DNA of 52,609 bases from Pelatocladus maniniholoensis HA4357-MV3 (GTDB taxonomy: Bacteria; Cyanobacteriota; Cyanobacteriia; Cyanobacteriales; Nostocaceae), in contig JAHHHW010000105.1 of NCBI GenBank assembly GCA_019359115.1, positions 1 to 52,609 on the forward strand. The letters are read 5' to 3'. Positions 41,403-49,862 of this stretch are shown piece by piece. Positions within the stretch are counted from its first letter, which is position 1. The number at the start of each line of letters is the position of its first letter. The position numbers and the translations under genes were made by a program. The notes under the pieces are model-generated. The model did not search any database. It had not been told where the DNA came from and saw only the letters and a program-made list of their open reading frames with translations.

Positions 41403-43595
41403 ATGCTGAAGAAGCTACAGAAAAAACAAATTTCTCTGATTGTGGGTGCAGGACTATGTGCCTTTCTGGCTGGGGCTATGGTTTCAGCCCCTCAGATGGG
41501 AAGGTATCTCGGACAATGGCTCAAGCAATTTAATAATCAGTCAGAACAACTGACAGAAGCAAGTAAAGCTGAGTCAGCTGTTTTCTCTTTGGTACTCCAA
41601 TCTCCTAGCCAAAGAGTAGAAAAACTTGAGGAATTATCCAAAGGGTTTCCATCACAAGATCGGAACCGCGCTCGTTATTTGCTAGCCAGTGATTTAGTTG
41701 AACGCAATGAAGGTAAACAGGCGTTAAGTCTCCTAGAAGGGCTGGATAAAGACTATCCACAGCTAGCGCCCTATATTTTGCTCAAAAGGGCCCAGGCGTA
41801 TGACATTTTAGGAGAACCGGGTAAAGCCTCTGATGATAGACAGGCTGTGGTCAAAAATTATCCTACACATCCAGCCAGTGTGAAAGCCCTTTATTTAATA
41901 GCTTTACCTGAATATCAAGAAAAAGCGATCGCCTCTTTTCCTTCCCATCCCCTGACTTGGGATATCATTCGCAAGCGCTTGGCAACAAATCCCAATCAGC
42001 CACAATTACAACTAATTTTGGCAAAACACGCCTATGATCAACCAGAAATTATACCCATCTTAGATGCTTTAGTTAAAAATACTACTTTGAAGCCAGAAGA
42101 GTGGGAAATTGTTGCTAACGCCTACTGGGAAAATAATCAATTTGCGAAAGCAGCAGAAGTCTACACCAAATCAGCCAAGACACCCCGTAACCTCTATCGT
42201 GTGGCACGGGGATTGCAAATAGATGGTAAACGAGATCAAGCGATCGCTATCTACAAACAACTAATTAGTGCTTCCCCAGAAGCCCAAGAAACAGGTACAG
42301 CTTTGCTGCGTTTAGCAGAAATGAGCAAACCACGTCAAAATGCTCTACCTTATCTTGACCAAATCATCAGTAAATTTCCTGATCTGGCAGGAGAAGCATT
42401 GTTAGCAAAAGTCAAAATCTTACAAGCCCAAAATGACACCAACGGAGCAAATACAGCACTGCAATTACTGGTTAGCAAGTACGGAAATACTGAAGAAGCA
42501 GCACAATACCGTTGGAAAATGGCATTAGAAAAAGCTGAAGCCAAAGATTACCAAGCTGCATGGCAATGGGCAGAACCAATTCCTCGCACTAACCCTGATA
42601 GTATTTTGGCTCCGAGAGCAGGTTTTTGGATCGGGAGATGGGCAACAAATTTAGGGAAAATGCAGGAAGCTACACAAGCTTATGAGTATGTAATTAGTAG
42701 TTTTCCCCAATCTTATTATGCGTGGCGCTCGGCAGTGACTCTGGGATTAAATGTCGGCAACTTCAACAATGTCCGTCAGTTAACACCAGAAATAGTTCCT
42801 CTTGTGCGCCCTGTACCCACAGCTGGTTCTGAAACCTTCAAAGAATTATATTTGCTTGGTCAAGATCGTGATGCTTGGTTACAATGGCAAGCTGAATTTA
42901 ACAACAAAGCTCAACCTACGGTGGCACAACAATTTACTGAGGGTTTGATGCTGCTGACTCAAGGAGAAAATTTACGTGGAATTGACAAAATCTCCAAATT
43001 GGAAGACCGAGAAAAACCAGAAGAAAAAACTGAATATGAAAATTTAAGTAAACAAATTATTTACTGGCAAGCTCGTTATCCTTTTCCTTATCTCAAAGAA
43101 ATAGAATATTGGTCACAGCAACGTCAGCTAAATCCTTTATTGGTAACAGCATTGATTCGTCAAGAGTCACGATTTCAACCAAAAATTAAATCTGTTGCGA
43201 ATGCGACGGGGTTAATGCAGGTATTACCAGATACAGCTAAGTGGATTGCTCCTCAAATTAAAGAGGACAGTAAAAAAATTAACCTTGAAGATCCTAACGA
43301 CAATATCATGTTGGGTACTTGGTATTTAGATCATACTCATCAGCAATATGGTAATAACTCGTTGCTGGCGATCGCCAGTTATAATGCTGGCCCCGGTAAC
43401 GTTGCTAAGTGGTTGAAAACTATACCAACCCAAGATCCAGATGAATTTGTTGAAGAAATACCATTTGATGAAACTAAAAATTATGTACGTCAAGTTTTTG
43501 GTAATTATTGGAATTATTTGCGACTTTATAACCCCGAAATTTCTCGGTTAGTCAAGCAATACTCAGCTAAACATCCACCATTACCACAACAGTAA
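41403..43595 (+). CDS. Soluble-lytic-transglycosylase-type protein with TPR superhelix
   Basis: A 730-residue Slt70-like protein. An N-terminal hydrophobic segment (ISLIVGAGLCAFLAGAMV) anchors or exports it. TPR-like helical hairpins fill about 60-520. The C-terminal GH23 SLT domain (about 565-710) has LVTALIRQESRFQPK with catalytic Glu588, ATGLMQVLPDTAKWIA, and AIASYNAGPGNVAKWL. It cleaves peptidoglycan to anhydromuropeptides. It is a single-gene unit ended by a perfect palindrome at 43599. Confidence 0.92.
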   Translation: MLKKLQKKQISLIVGAGLCAFLAGAMVSAPQMGRYLGQWLKQFNNQSEQLTEASKAESAVFSLVLQSPSQRVEKLEELSKGFPSQDRNRARYLLASDLVERNEGKQALSLLEGLDKDYPQLAPYILLKRAQAYDILGEPGKASDDRQAVVKNYPTHPASVKALYLIALPEYQEKAIASFPSHPLTWDIIRKRLATNPNQPQLQLILAKHAYDQPEIIPILDALVKNTTLKPEEWEIVANAYWENNQFAKAAEVYTKSAKTPRNLYRVARGLQIDGKRDQAIAIYKQLISASPEAQETGTALLRLAEMSKPRQNALPYLDQIISKFPDLAGEALLAKVKILQAQNDTNGANTALQLLVSKYGNTEEAAQYRWKMALEKAEAKDYQAAWQWAEPIPRTNPDSILAPRAGFWIGRWATNLGKMQEATQAYEYVISSFPQSYYAWRSAVTLGLNVGNFNNVRQLTPEIVPLVRPVPTAGSETFKELYLLGQDRDAWLQWQAEFNNKAQPTVAQQFTEGLMLLTQGENLRGIDKISKLEDREKPEEKTEYENLSKQIIYWQARYPFPYLKEIEYWSQQRQLNPLLVTALIRQESRFQPKIKSVANATGLMQVLPDTAKWIAPQIKEDSKKINLEDPNDNIMLGTWYLDHTHQQYGNNSLLAIASYNAGPGNVAKWLKTIPTQDPDEFVEEIPFDETKNYVRQVFGNYWNYLRLYNPEISRLVKQYSAKHPPLPQQ

Positions 43596-43598
43596 CTA

Positions 43599-43626
43599 AA
43601 GTGTGCGTTATCGATAACGCACACTT
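43599..43626. terminator. 28-bp perfect palindrome between convergent genes
   Basis: AAGTGTGCGTTATC and its exact complement meet with no spacer, three bases past the transglycosylase stop and 9 bp before the convergent VOC gene's stop. TTAAAAAC follows. A bidirectional terminator is the likely role. Confidence 0.65.
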
Positions 43627-43634
43627 AAAAACAA

Positions 43635-44030
43635 TTATTTCAAAGCATAGTTTTGGTTATATTCCACTAATTCAATTTCGTTACCATCGGGATCATTAAC
43701 ATAAATTCTATGCTTTGTTTCTGGTGCTGACATTGTGTAATATTCAATACCTTTATCCTCCAGTAATTTTTTCATGATTTCGCCATCTTTAATGACAAAA
43801 CCAACGTGGTTAATGCCAATATTTTCGTAGGAATGATGTACACGTTCTTGCTCATTCTGGTCATTTAATGCTAAATAAAATTGGCGATCGCCAAAATGTA
43901 TCCAACGCCGACCATTAAATACGCCTTCTGCACGTACATACCAATCGGGAAATAAAGTCTGGTAAAAATTCCGGCTGGCGTCTATATTTTTACAAGAAAG
44001 ATTAATGTGTTCAAAACGAATCAAGTTCAT
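43635..44030 (-). CDS. VOC (glyoxalase/bleomycin resistance) family protein
   Basis: 131 residues with the paired beta-alpha-beta-beta-beta modules of the VOC superfamily: IRFEHINLSCKNIDASRNFY at the N-terminus and NHVGFVIKDGEIMKKLLEDK followed by RIYVNDPDGNEIELVEY. Metal ligands probably are His in FEHINL, His in INHVGF and Glu in NEIELVEY. Substrate unknown; family members include glyoxalases, dioxygenases and drug-binding proteins. GGAGTC precedes the ATG at 44030. Confidence 0.85.
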   Translation of the reverse strand: MNLIRFEHINLSCKNIDASRNFYQTLFPDWYVRAEGVFNGRRWIHFGDRQFYLALNDQNEQERVHHSYENIGINHVGFVIKDGEIMKKLLEDKGIEYYTMSAPETKHRIYVNDPDGNEIELVEYNQNYALK

Positions 44031-44268
44031 ATTTGACTCCGGTTATTTGATAAGTGGTTAGGCAAAATTAAATTCATTCGTGGAGATTGGGGGATAGGGG
44101 ATAGGGAAGAAAAAATATGTTGACTAACTTTTAATTAATTTTGTAATGGTAATCATTGATTAAGTCTCTAAATATTTTGCTGCAATCAATAATTATTATT
44201 TTTCTGAGCAATGTTCAAAAATTAAATGAATTTGCCCATTCCCCTTTCCCCGATCCCCTGTTCCTCTT

Positions 44269-45042
44269 TTACCCCAAAGCAATATCCAAAAACATCATGA
44301 CTACAAAGCCAATCATCACACCAATTGTTCCTTCTTTTTCTAAGCCTTTGCGATGAGATTCAGGTATAATTTCGTCACTAATCACAAATAACATTGCTCC
44401 CGCAGCAAATGCCATTGCCCAAGGTAAGATAAAGTTAGCAATACTCGCTAATCCAGCACCAATTAAACCACCAATTGGTTCAACTAAACCTGTTAACAAA
44501 GAAATTCCTAAAGCATAATTTCTGGAATAGCTTTCAGCAACTAAAGATAAGGCCACAACTAGACCTTCTGGAATATTCTGTAAACCAATTCCTAAAGCAA
44601 CTGGAATTCCATCAGTAATATTATTGTTGCCAAAATTTACTCCCACAGCTAAACCTTCAGGAAAATTATGAATAGTAATTGCGCCAATAAATAGCCAAAT
44701 TTGCCTCAAATTCTGACTATTACAGTTTTCTTTCCCCTTAAAAAAATGTTCATGGGGTAAAAACTTATGAACTAATTGCAAAAACACTCCGCCTAGTAAT
44801 ACGCCAACAAGGATAATCAAAGCTGCATTGAGTTTGGATGCCCCTTGAGCAATAGCCGCCTCAGTTCCAGGTAAAATTAATGAGAATGATGTCGCCGCTA
44901 ACATCACTCCCGCACCAAAACCCAGCATGATTCCTTGTAATCGCTGCGTCAGATGAATGGGTAAAAAAATTGGTAAAGCACCAACTACTGTCGCAAGTCC
45001 CGCGCCTAAACTGGCGATCGCACCGATAACAAGGTTTTCCAT
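44269..45042 (-). CDS. ZIP family metal transporter
   Basis: A 257-residue membrane protein with about eight segments and the ZIP binuclear metal site: HNFPEGLAVGVNFGNNN in the fourth segment and LQNIPEGLVVALSLVAES in the fifth. A short His-containing cytosolic loop (HKFLPHEHFFKGK) precedes them. The GufA-like subfamily imports Zn2+ or other divalent cations. No Zur or other metal regulator is adjacent. It is divergent from the FAD oxidoreductase. Confidence 0.9.
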   Translation of the reverse strand: MENLVIGAIASLGAGLATVVGALPIFLPIHLTQRLQGIMLGFGAGVMLAATSFSLILPGTEAAIAQGASKLNAALIILVGVLLGGVFLQLVHKFLPHEHFFKGKENCNSQNLRQIWLFIGAITIHNFPEGLAVGVNFGNNNITDGIPVALGIGLQNIPEGLVVALSLVAESYSRNYALGISLLTGLVEPIGGLIGAGLASIANFILPWAMAFAAGAMLFVISDEIIPESHRKGLEKEGTIGVMIGFVVMMFLDIALG

Positions 45043-45162
45043 ACCTGGGATTTTTGATCTAGCTCTTTAAATTAAATCATAATCGTTATGAGTTTATATT
45101 GCAAGTGTCTGATTCCCAAGCAATTGGTGAAAATATATTCGGAAACCCAGGGAGGTTAGAAA

Positions 45163-46938
45163 ATGGTGAATCAGACATATCAAGCCGATGTCTTAGTTGT
45201 CGGTGGTGGAACAGGTGGAACCGCAGCTGCTATCCAAGCAGCGCGACGGGGAGTCAAAACTATCCTCGTCAGCGAATTTCCTTGGTTAGGAGGAATGCTG
45301 ACGTCTGCGGGTGTATCTGCACCGGATGGGAATGAATTAGAAGCTTTTCAAACAGGTTTATGGGGTGCGTTTTTACAAGAATTGCAGCAGCGACAACCAG
45401 GAGGGTTGAATAATAGTTGGGTCAGCTTTTTTAGTTATGACCCGCGTATAGGTGCGGAGATTTTTGCAGATTGGGTGCGAAAATTACTAAATCTGCTTTG
45501 GATTCCTGGATATGTGCCTTTGGAGGTTTTTCGAGAAGGAGATTGTATCACTGGCGTTAGGTTTGCAGATTTTACTGTTAAAGCCAAGGTGACTCTCGAC
45601 GCCACAGAATTAGGAGATTTATTGGCTTTGGCTGAAATATCTCATCGCTGGGGTTGGGAGTTGCAGTCGGAGTTTGGAGAAACTAGCGCCCCAGCTAATT
45701 TTAATTCTCTCACAGCAAAATATCCTCTGCAAGCCCCAACCTGGGTAGTGGTGATGCAAGATTACCGTGAAGCCGTTGCCCCAGAAATTCCATCTGCACC
45801 AAACTACGACCCGTCACTGTTTGCTGGTGCTTGGGATGGCTATGGTGTTGAGAAATTTTTGAATTACGGACGTTTACCAGGAAGTAGGTTCATGATCAAT
45901 TGGCCGATTCACGGTAATGATTACGGTGAAGGTGTAGGTAGATTGATCCAATCTCAAGCAGTAAAGCGAGAATTTGAGCAAGAATGCTTTTGGCATAGTC
46001 AAAATTTTGCCCATTTTATTCAAAATCAGCTTGGTCGTCGTTATGGTTTAGCAGATGGTATCTTTCCCCAAATCCAAAATCGCACAGGTGCTTATGCATT
46101 ACATCCTTATTACCGAGAAAGTCGCCGTCTAGTAGGGCTAACTACTATTAGAGAACAGGATATTTTGCCAGTAGCAGGGGGTACAGTAGCAGCATTAAAT
46201 ATAGATGCGATCGCCATTGGTAACTACGCCAACGACCATCATTATCCTGGTGTGAAGTTTGACTTACAACCAAAATCAATTCGTTGGGGAGGTCGTTGGA
46301 CGGGAACTCCCTTTACTATTCCTTATCGTTGTCTGATTCCGGTAGAGACTGATGGTTTATTAGTGTGTGAAAAGAATATTTCTGTGTCTCATATTGCCAA
46401 TGGTGCAACTAGATTGCAACCTGTAGTCATGGGTATTGGTCAAGCAGCAGGGATGGCTGCTGCTATTTGCGTAGAGTTGAATTGTCAGCCCAGAGAATTA
46501 CCCGTTAGAGTCCTGCAAACAGCTTTACTGCTGGATCAAATAGCACCAACAGCAGTAATTCCATTATTTAACGCCTCACCTACTAGTATTAATTGGCTAC
46601 ATTGGCAACAATATTACTTAGATAATCCCGAACTATATCCATGTAACGGCTATTATCTTGATGATTCTGGTTATCAGTACGATCACGGCAGTAAAAAAAC
46701 TGGTCAAGAACAAAATTTTAACTGTTTCCAAGGTATTTTTCACCGCCTTAACCAGCAAGATTACAGATTCACAATTATGATCCCAGCTTCATACAAAGGC
46801 CAAATTTGGCAGCTTGTGACTTTGCGATCGCCAATCAATGAACTGCTGCAAACTAAACCCCATGGGCAACAGCTCAATCTTCGGGGTTGTCTCAATCAAG
46901 CTGGTCGTTGGTTACTAGTGGAAAGTACTCATGACTGA
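45163..46938 (+). CDS. FAD-dependent oxidoreductase (FAD_oxidored family)
   Basis: A 591-residue flavoprotein. The Rossmann dinucleotide motif ADVLVVGGGTGGTAAAIQAA begins at residue 8, followed by SEFPWLGGMLTSAGVSAPDG. A C-terminal flavin block is TRLQPVVMGIGQAAGMAAAI near 420. This is the FAD_oxidored (PF12831) arrangement, common in cyanobacteria and often of unknown substrate. GGGAGG lies nine bases before ATG 45163. The last 120 residues are an extra domain with no match I recognise. Confidence 0.82.
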   Translation: MVNQTYQADVLVVGGGTGGTAAAIQAARRGVKTILVSEFPWLGGMLTSAGVSAPDGNELEAFQTGLWGAFLQELQQRQPGGLNNSWVSFFSYDPRIGAEIFADWVRKLLNLLWIPGYVPLEVFREGDCITGVRFADFTVKAKVTLDATELGDLLALAEISHRWGWELQSEFGETSAPANFNSLTAKYPLQAPTWVVVMQDYREAVAPEIPSAPNYDPSLFAGAWDGYGVEKFLNYGRLPGSRFMINWPIHGNDYGEGVGRLIQSQAVKREFEQECFWHSQNFAHFIQNQLGRRYGLADGIFPQIQNRTGAYALHPYYRESRRLVGLTTIREQDILPVAGGTVAALNIDAIAIGNYANDHHYPGVKFDLQPKSIRWGGRWTGTPFTIPYRCLIPVETDGLLVCEKNISVSHIANGATRLQPVVMGIGQAAGMAAAICVELNCQPRELPVRVLQTALLLDQIAPTAVIPLFNASPTSINWLHWQQYYLDNPELYPCNGYYLDDSGYQYDHGSKKTGQEQNFNCFQGIFHRLNQQDYRFTIMIPASYKGQIWQLVTLRSPINELLQTKPHGQQLNLRGCLNQAGRWLLVESTHD

Positions 46939-46984
46939 TTCCAATATTTTTTTCAGTTAAAAACAATACTTTTTGACGAAATTG

Positions 46985-47015
46985 TCCGGAAGCAGTAAAA
47001 CAAACTCAGTATCAA
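46985..47015 (+). promoter_or_regulatory. DIF-like promoter (TCCGGA plus -10) of the patX-like gene
   Basis: TCCGGA at 46985-46990 is followed 19 bp later by TATCAA (47010-47015), 58 bp upstream of the PatX-like ATG. TCCGGA near -35 is the core of the DIF motif of promoters induced early in differentiating cells after nitrogen step-down in Anabaena. The spacing is that of a -35/-10 pair. No transcription start is shown by the sequence. Confidence 0.6.
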
Positions 47016-47047
47016 GGAAATGAAGAGTTCTAAAATAGACACTTGTT

Positions 47048-47353
47048 ATGCGTGCTGCCATTTCACTTTTAGTTACAGGACTGTTACTGAGCAGTTTCGC
47101 TGTAAACAGCCAAACAGTTACTAGTTCCCTATCCGATATGTTGACATCTCACTTTAGTTCTCACTTATTAATCTCGGCAAAATCTAAACCTCAAAAGTCC
47201 TCTCCTTATCGCGGTAGTGGACGCGATCGAGACAGACAAAGAGTGTCTTATCTTTTGCTGTCTGCAAAAACTACTCCCAGGAACCGTCCTGCTAAGGGTG
47301 GTTCGCGTAGAGATTTAATGCAGCATCCTGGTAACAAGCATATTGTTGCCTAA
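47048..47353 (+). CDS. patX: PatX-like heterocyst-inhibitor precursor carrying RGSGR
   Basis: 101 residues: a signal peptide (MRAAISLLVTGLLLSSFAVN), a variable stretch, then SPYRGSGRDRDRQ with the pentapeptide RGSGR at 55-59 (nt 47210-47224). RGSGR is the HetR-binding peptide of PatS; PatX is the other small, exported RGSGR/HGSGR protein of filamentous cyanobacteria. Signal peptide, size, motif and the TCCGGA promoter element fit PatX rather than PatS. Unusually, residues 68-92 look like a second, degenerate copy of the motif region (LLLSAK, then PAKGGSRRD). If processed, the peptide would limit HetR and space heterocysts. The alternative is a secreted protein with RGSGR by chance. Confidence 0.65.
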   Translation: MRAAISLLVTGLLLSSFAVNSQTVTSSLSDMLTSHFSSHLLISAKSKPQKSSPYRGSGRDRDRQRVSYLLLSAKTTPRNRPAKGGSRRDLMQHPGNKHIVA

Positions 47354-48158
47354 CAACAACATACTGAAGACAATCTTTTAGGCTCGTAGTTTTGTTGGTA
47401 GCAAGGAATTCAGATTACACCCCAACACGATGTTTTACGTAAACATCCGTTACACACCTTCTATAGCAAGTATATAACAGTTGAGACACGACTAAGTCAG
47501 GTAATCGCTCTGTATCAATTCTGTAATCTTCGTGTAAATAAAGGGTCTTCCACCCTTGCAAACAGAAGGCAAAATCAATCAAAATCCGTATTGCAAACAG
47601 CATCACTCCTCAAACAAGTAAGCATATCCCGATCGCAAACCTCAAATAATCAGGAAAAGGGTGTCACTTCGTCTACCAGTGCAGCATAAGCACATATGTT
47701 TGCTGATATATCTCGATTATTAGGGAAATAGGCAAGAAAGCAACTCCCTGATATCTTACTCAGGCTTTTTTCTGTGTTGAGCTACTGGTATCTTGCATCG
47801 GGAAAAAAGAACTTTGTTGAGGTTGCAAACAACATTACTCTTACCAAATTAAAGCTTGTGCTTGCTCAGAAATATTTCAACAAGCGCTAGTTATCTTGGT
47901 TCCGCTACCATCATTTCGCAAAACTATTTTGTTTTTTGCCAAAAATTTTTGTCTCAATAGCGTTGTGATGCCAAAAATGGCAGAGGTCGATAAGAATGTG
48001 GTAGAAGATGCAAGTTATAAAACTTCTTACCACTTTCTTCTCTACCTCTAAAAGTACAATGGTCTTGATCACAAGGGCTTCAATCCTTGCTCTTTGAGGG
48101 TAGTTCTTACCCTTACACCCCCATACCTTATCCCCCTAAACCCGCCCAAAGGGTTTAA
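47354..48158. other. Gene-free 0.8-kb stretch downstream of the patX-like gene
   Basis: No convincing ORF; a 63-codon minus-strand frame at 47415-47606 has no recognisable features. CCTGA/TCAGG followed by CTTTTTTC (47747-47772) is a terminator-like hairpin, and GTGGTAGAAG/CTTCTTACCAC (about 47999-48034) is another hairpin with one bulge. A non-coding RNA ending near 47772 is conceivable but unsupported. Confidence 0.35.
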
Positions 48159-49217
48159 TCAAACTGGTTTGTGAGCAATTAAATACTTGCTCATCAAATA
48201 GACTTGTATTTCAACATTCTCAAAACCTGCTTTTTCCAAACGCTCTACTAAATCATCAGTCATGTAATGCTTATAGTAGGGTTCATGGTACATCTGGTGG
48301 AAGTTTTCCATGAATGGTTCCATTTCTGGAGAATCACTCATTTGCACAGAGTCACAAATAATGAACACTCCTCCGGGTTTTGTTACTCGGTAGCATTGTT
48401 CAATAACTCGCTGGCGTACCTTTGCAGGTAATTCATGGAAAAGAAACACAGAAGTCACTGCATGAAAATAATTATCCAGGTAGGGTAACTCTTCAGCGTT
48501 AGCCTGCAATAGTTGTGGTAATTCTCCTGGAATTTGGCTTAATAATTCATTTGCTTTTCGCAAATAAGCTGGTGACAAATCCGTACCAAACAGCGATGCT
48601 TGCGGGAAAGCTGCGCGAATCATTTTTAAAGTCCGACCCGTTCCACAAGCTACATCTAAAATGCGTATTTGCCGATGTGGTAAATCAGCAAATACACTTT
48701 TTAGTCCTTTCTTAAGAGGTGCGAGAATTCGCCGTCGCATTGGGTCGGCTGTACCACCAAACAGAATTTCCACCTGTAAATCGTAGAGATTGGCTGACAA
48801 GTCGCTCAAGTAGCCATCAGTTTGGTGATGGAAGTTCTGTACGTAATAACTCGGATAACCAGAAGTTTCCACATTTGCGGGAAAGTCTTGATAATTCTTC
48901 TGTTTGGCCCGCTCCCACGTTTGGAATAAATCTAGGCATATTACTGGATAGTACTGGAAAAATTCTTGCCAAGGATTATCAAACAGCAAGCTCGTAGGAT
49001 ACACGCCCTGCTCTGCATCTTGCCAATCACTTTCTAGTAAATTATCTAGCTTTTTTTGAAATGTGAGTAAAACTTCTGTCGGGACGGGTTTGGTTTGCTG
49101 CTCAAAAGGAGAGATTAAATTCAACAACCGTACGCTCAATGTTTTATGAGCTAAACCAAAATAGTTTTTACCCTGCTGAAATGTTTGATAAGTCAGCTTC
49201 GTTAATGTGTCGGACAT
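48159..49217 (-). CDS. Class I SAM-dependent methyltransferase
   Basis: 352 residues. The C-terminal half carries the methyltransferase core: IRILDVACGTGRTLKMIRAA (motif I) near 187, ASLFGTDLSPAYLRKA, the LPYLDNYFHAVTSVFLFHEL block and VTKPGGVFIICDSVQ. The N-terminal 170 residues form a conserved cyanobacterial extension (YPTSLLFDNPWQEFFQYYPV, SGYPSYYVQNFHHQTDGYLS). Substrate unknown. It is divergent from gifA. Confidence 0.82.
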   Translation of the reverse strand: MSDTLTKLTYQTFQQGKNYFGLAHKTLSVRLLNLISPFEQQTKPVPTEVLLTFQKKLDNLLESDWQDAEQGVYPTSLLFDNPWQEFFQYYPVICLDLFQTWERAKQKNYQDFPANVETSGYPSYYVQNFHHQTDGYLSDLSANLYDLQVEILFGGTADPMRRRILAPLKKGLKSVFADLPHRQIRILDVACGTGRTLKMIRAAFPQASLFGTDLSPAYLRKANELLSQIPGELPQLLQANAEELPYLDNYFHAVTSVFLFHELPAKVRQRVIEQCYRVTKPGGVFIICDSVQMSDSPEMEPFMENFHQMYHEPYYKHYMTDDLVERLEKAGFENVEIQVYLMSKYLIAHKPV

Positions 49218-49387
49218 GTGAATGGCTAGGCTTGTCTTTATTTTTATTTATTTAACTTAAATAATTGTAACTATTAATTCATTAATCTTGAGAATGATCT
49301 ATTGAGCTTTGGTGCTGACTACAAACCTTTCAATGTGACAGGGTACTTGTCAATAAAATATTAAGTTTTATAAAAATGTATCATTTC

Positions 49388-49419
49388 GTAACTTCTGATA
49401 CAGAATTATTCTGCTATCT
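49388..49419 (+). promoter_or_regulatory. NtcA site placed for repression of gifA
   Basis: GTA-ACTTCTGA-TAC (49388-49401) fits the NtcA consensus GTA-N8-TAC. A TATCTT -10 candidate lies at 49414-49419, only 12 bp downstream, so bound NtcA would cover the -35 region. NtcA represses gif genes in Synechocystis and Anabaena in this way. Confidence 0.7.
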
Positions 49420-49473
49420 TATTAATGGAGACAAACAAATCAATCAAATTAAAACTACAGGGAGGACTCTGGT

Positions 49474-49674
49474 ATGTCTACCCAAGACAAAGCTCGTGCT
49501 TTAATGATGCGTCATTATCAGCTGATCAAAAATCGGCAACAATCGATGCTAGAACGTGCAGGGGAAGAATTGGGTCTTCCTGGAGAAGTATCTCACTACT
49601 GGAACCCGACTCAAGGGAAAATAGACCACAATGCTCGTATGAATTATGACCGCAGTAATGCTGCGATGAGTTAA
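49474..49674 (+). CDS. gifA: Glutamine synthetase inactivating factor IF7
   Basis: 66 residues: MSTQDKARALMMRHYQLIKN, RQQSMLERAGEELGL, then HYWNPTQGK and YDRSNAAMS. This matches IF7 (65 residues in Synechocystis), the small basic protein that binds and inactivates type I glutamine synthetase when ammonium is plentiful. AGGGAGGA lies just before the ATG. It is next to glnA, its target gene, in convergent orientation with a shared terminator, as I recall for Anabaena. Confidence 0.93.
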   Translation: MSTQDKARALMMRHYQLIKNRQQSMLERAGEELGLPGEVSHYWNPTQGKIDHNARMNYDRSNAAMS

Positions 49675-49736
49675 GTAGTGGGGGCGAATGCTTACTCGCG
49701 CCAAGCGCGTCTACGCCCCTACAGTGGTAGAGAAAC

Positions 49737-49766
49737 CCAAAAAAAAGCCACCCAGTTTGGGTGGCT
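49737..49766 (-). terminator. glnA terminator (possibly bidirectional)
   Basis: AGCCACCC-AGTTT-GGGTGGCT is a perfect 8-bp hairpin. On the minus strand it is followed by TTTTTT, fitting glnA termination about 100 bp after its stop; on the plus strand it follows gifA by about 70 bp but lacks a clean U-run. A GTAGGGGCG-type repeat lies between gifA and this hairpin. Confidence 0.75.
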
Positions 49767-49862
49767 GTATTTATGATTTCAAATAATACGTCTGGTTTTA
49801 TGGAGAATCGCTAGTAGTTATTTATAATTAACCACTAACTACCAACCACTAACCCTTTGAAA

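Noticed and set aside
47415-47606. 63-codon ORF downstream of the patX-like gene
   Set aside because: No RBS, no protein-like pattern and opposite orientation; treated as empty DNA.
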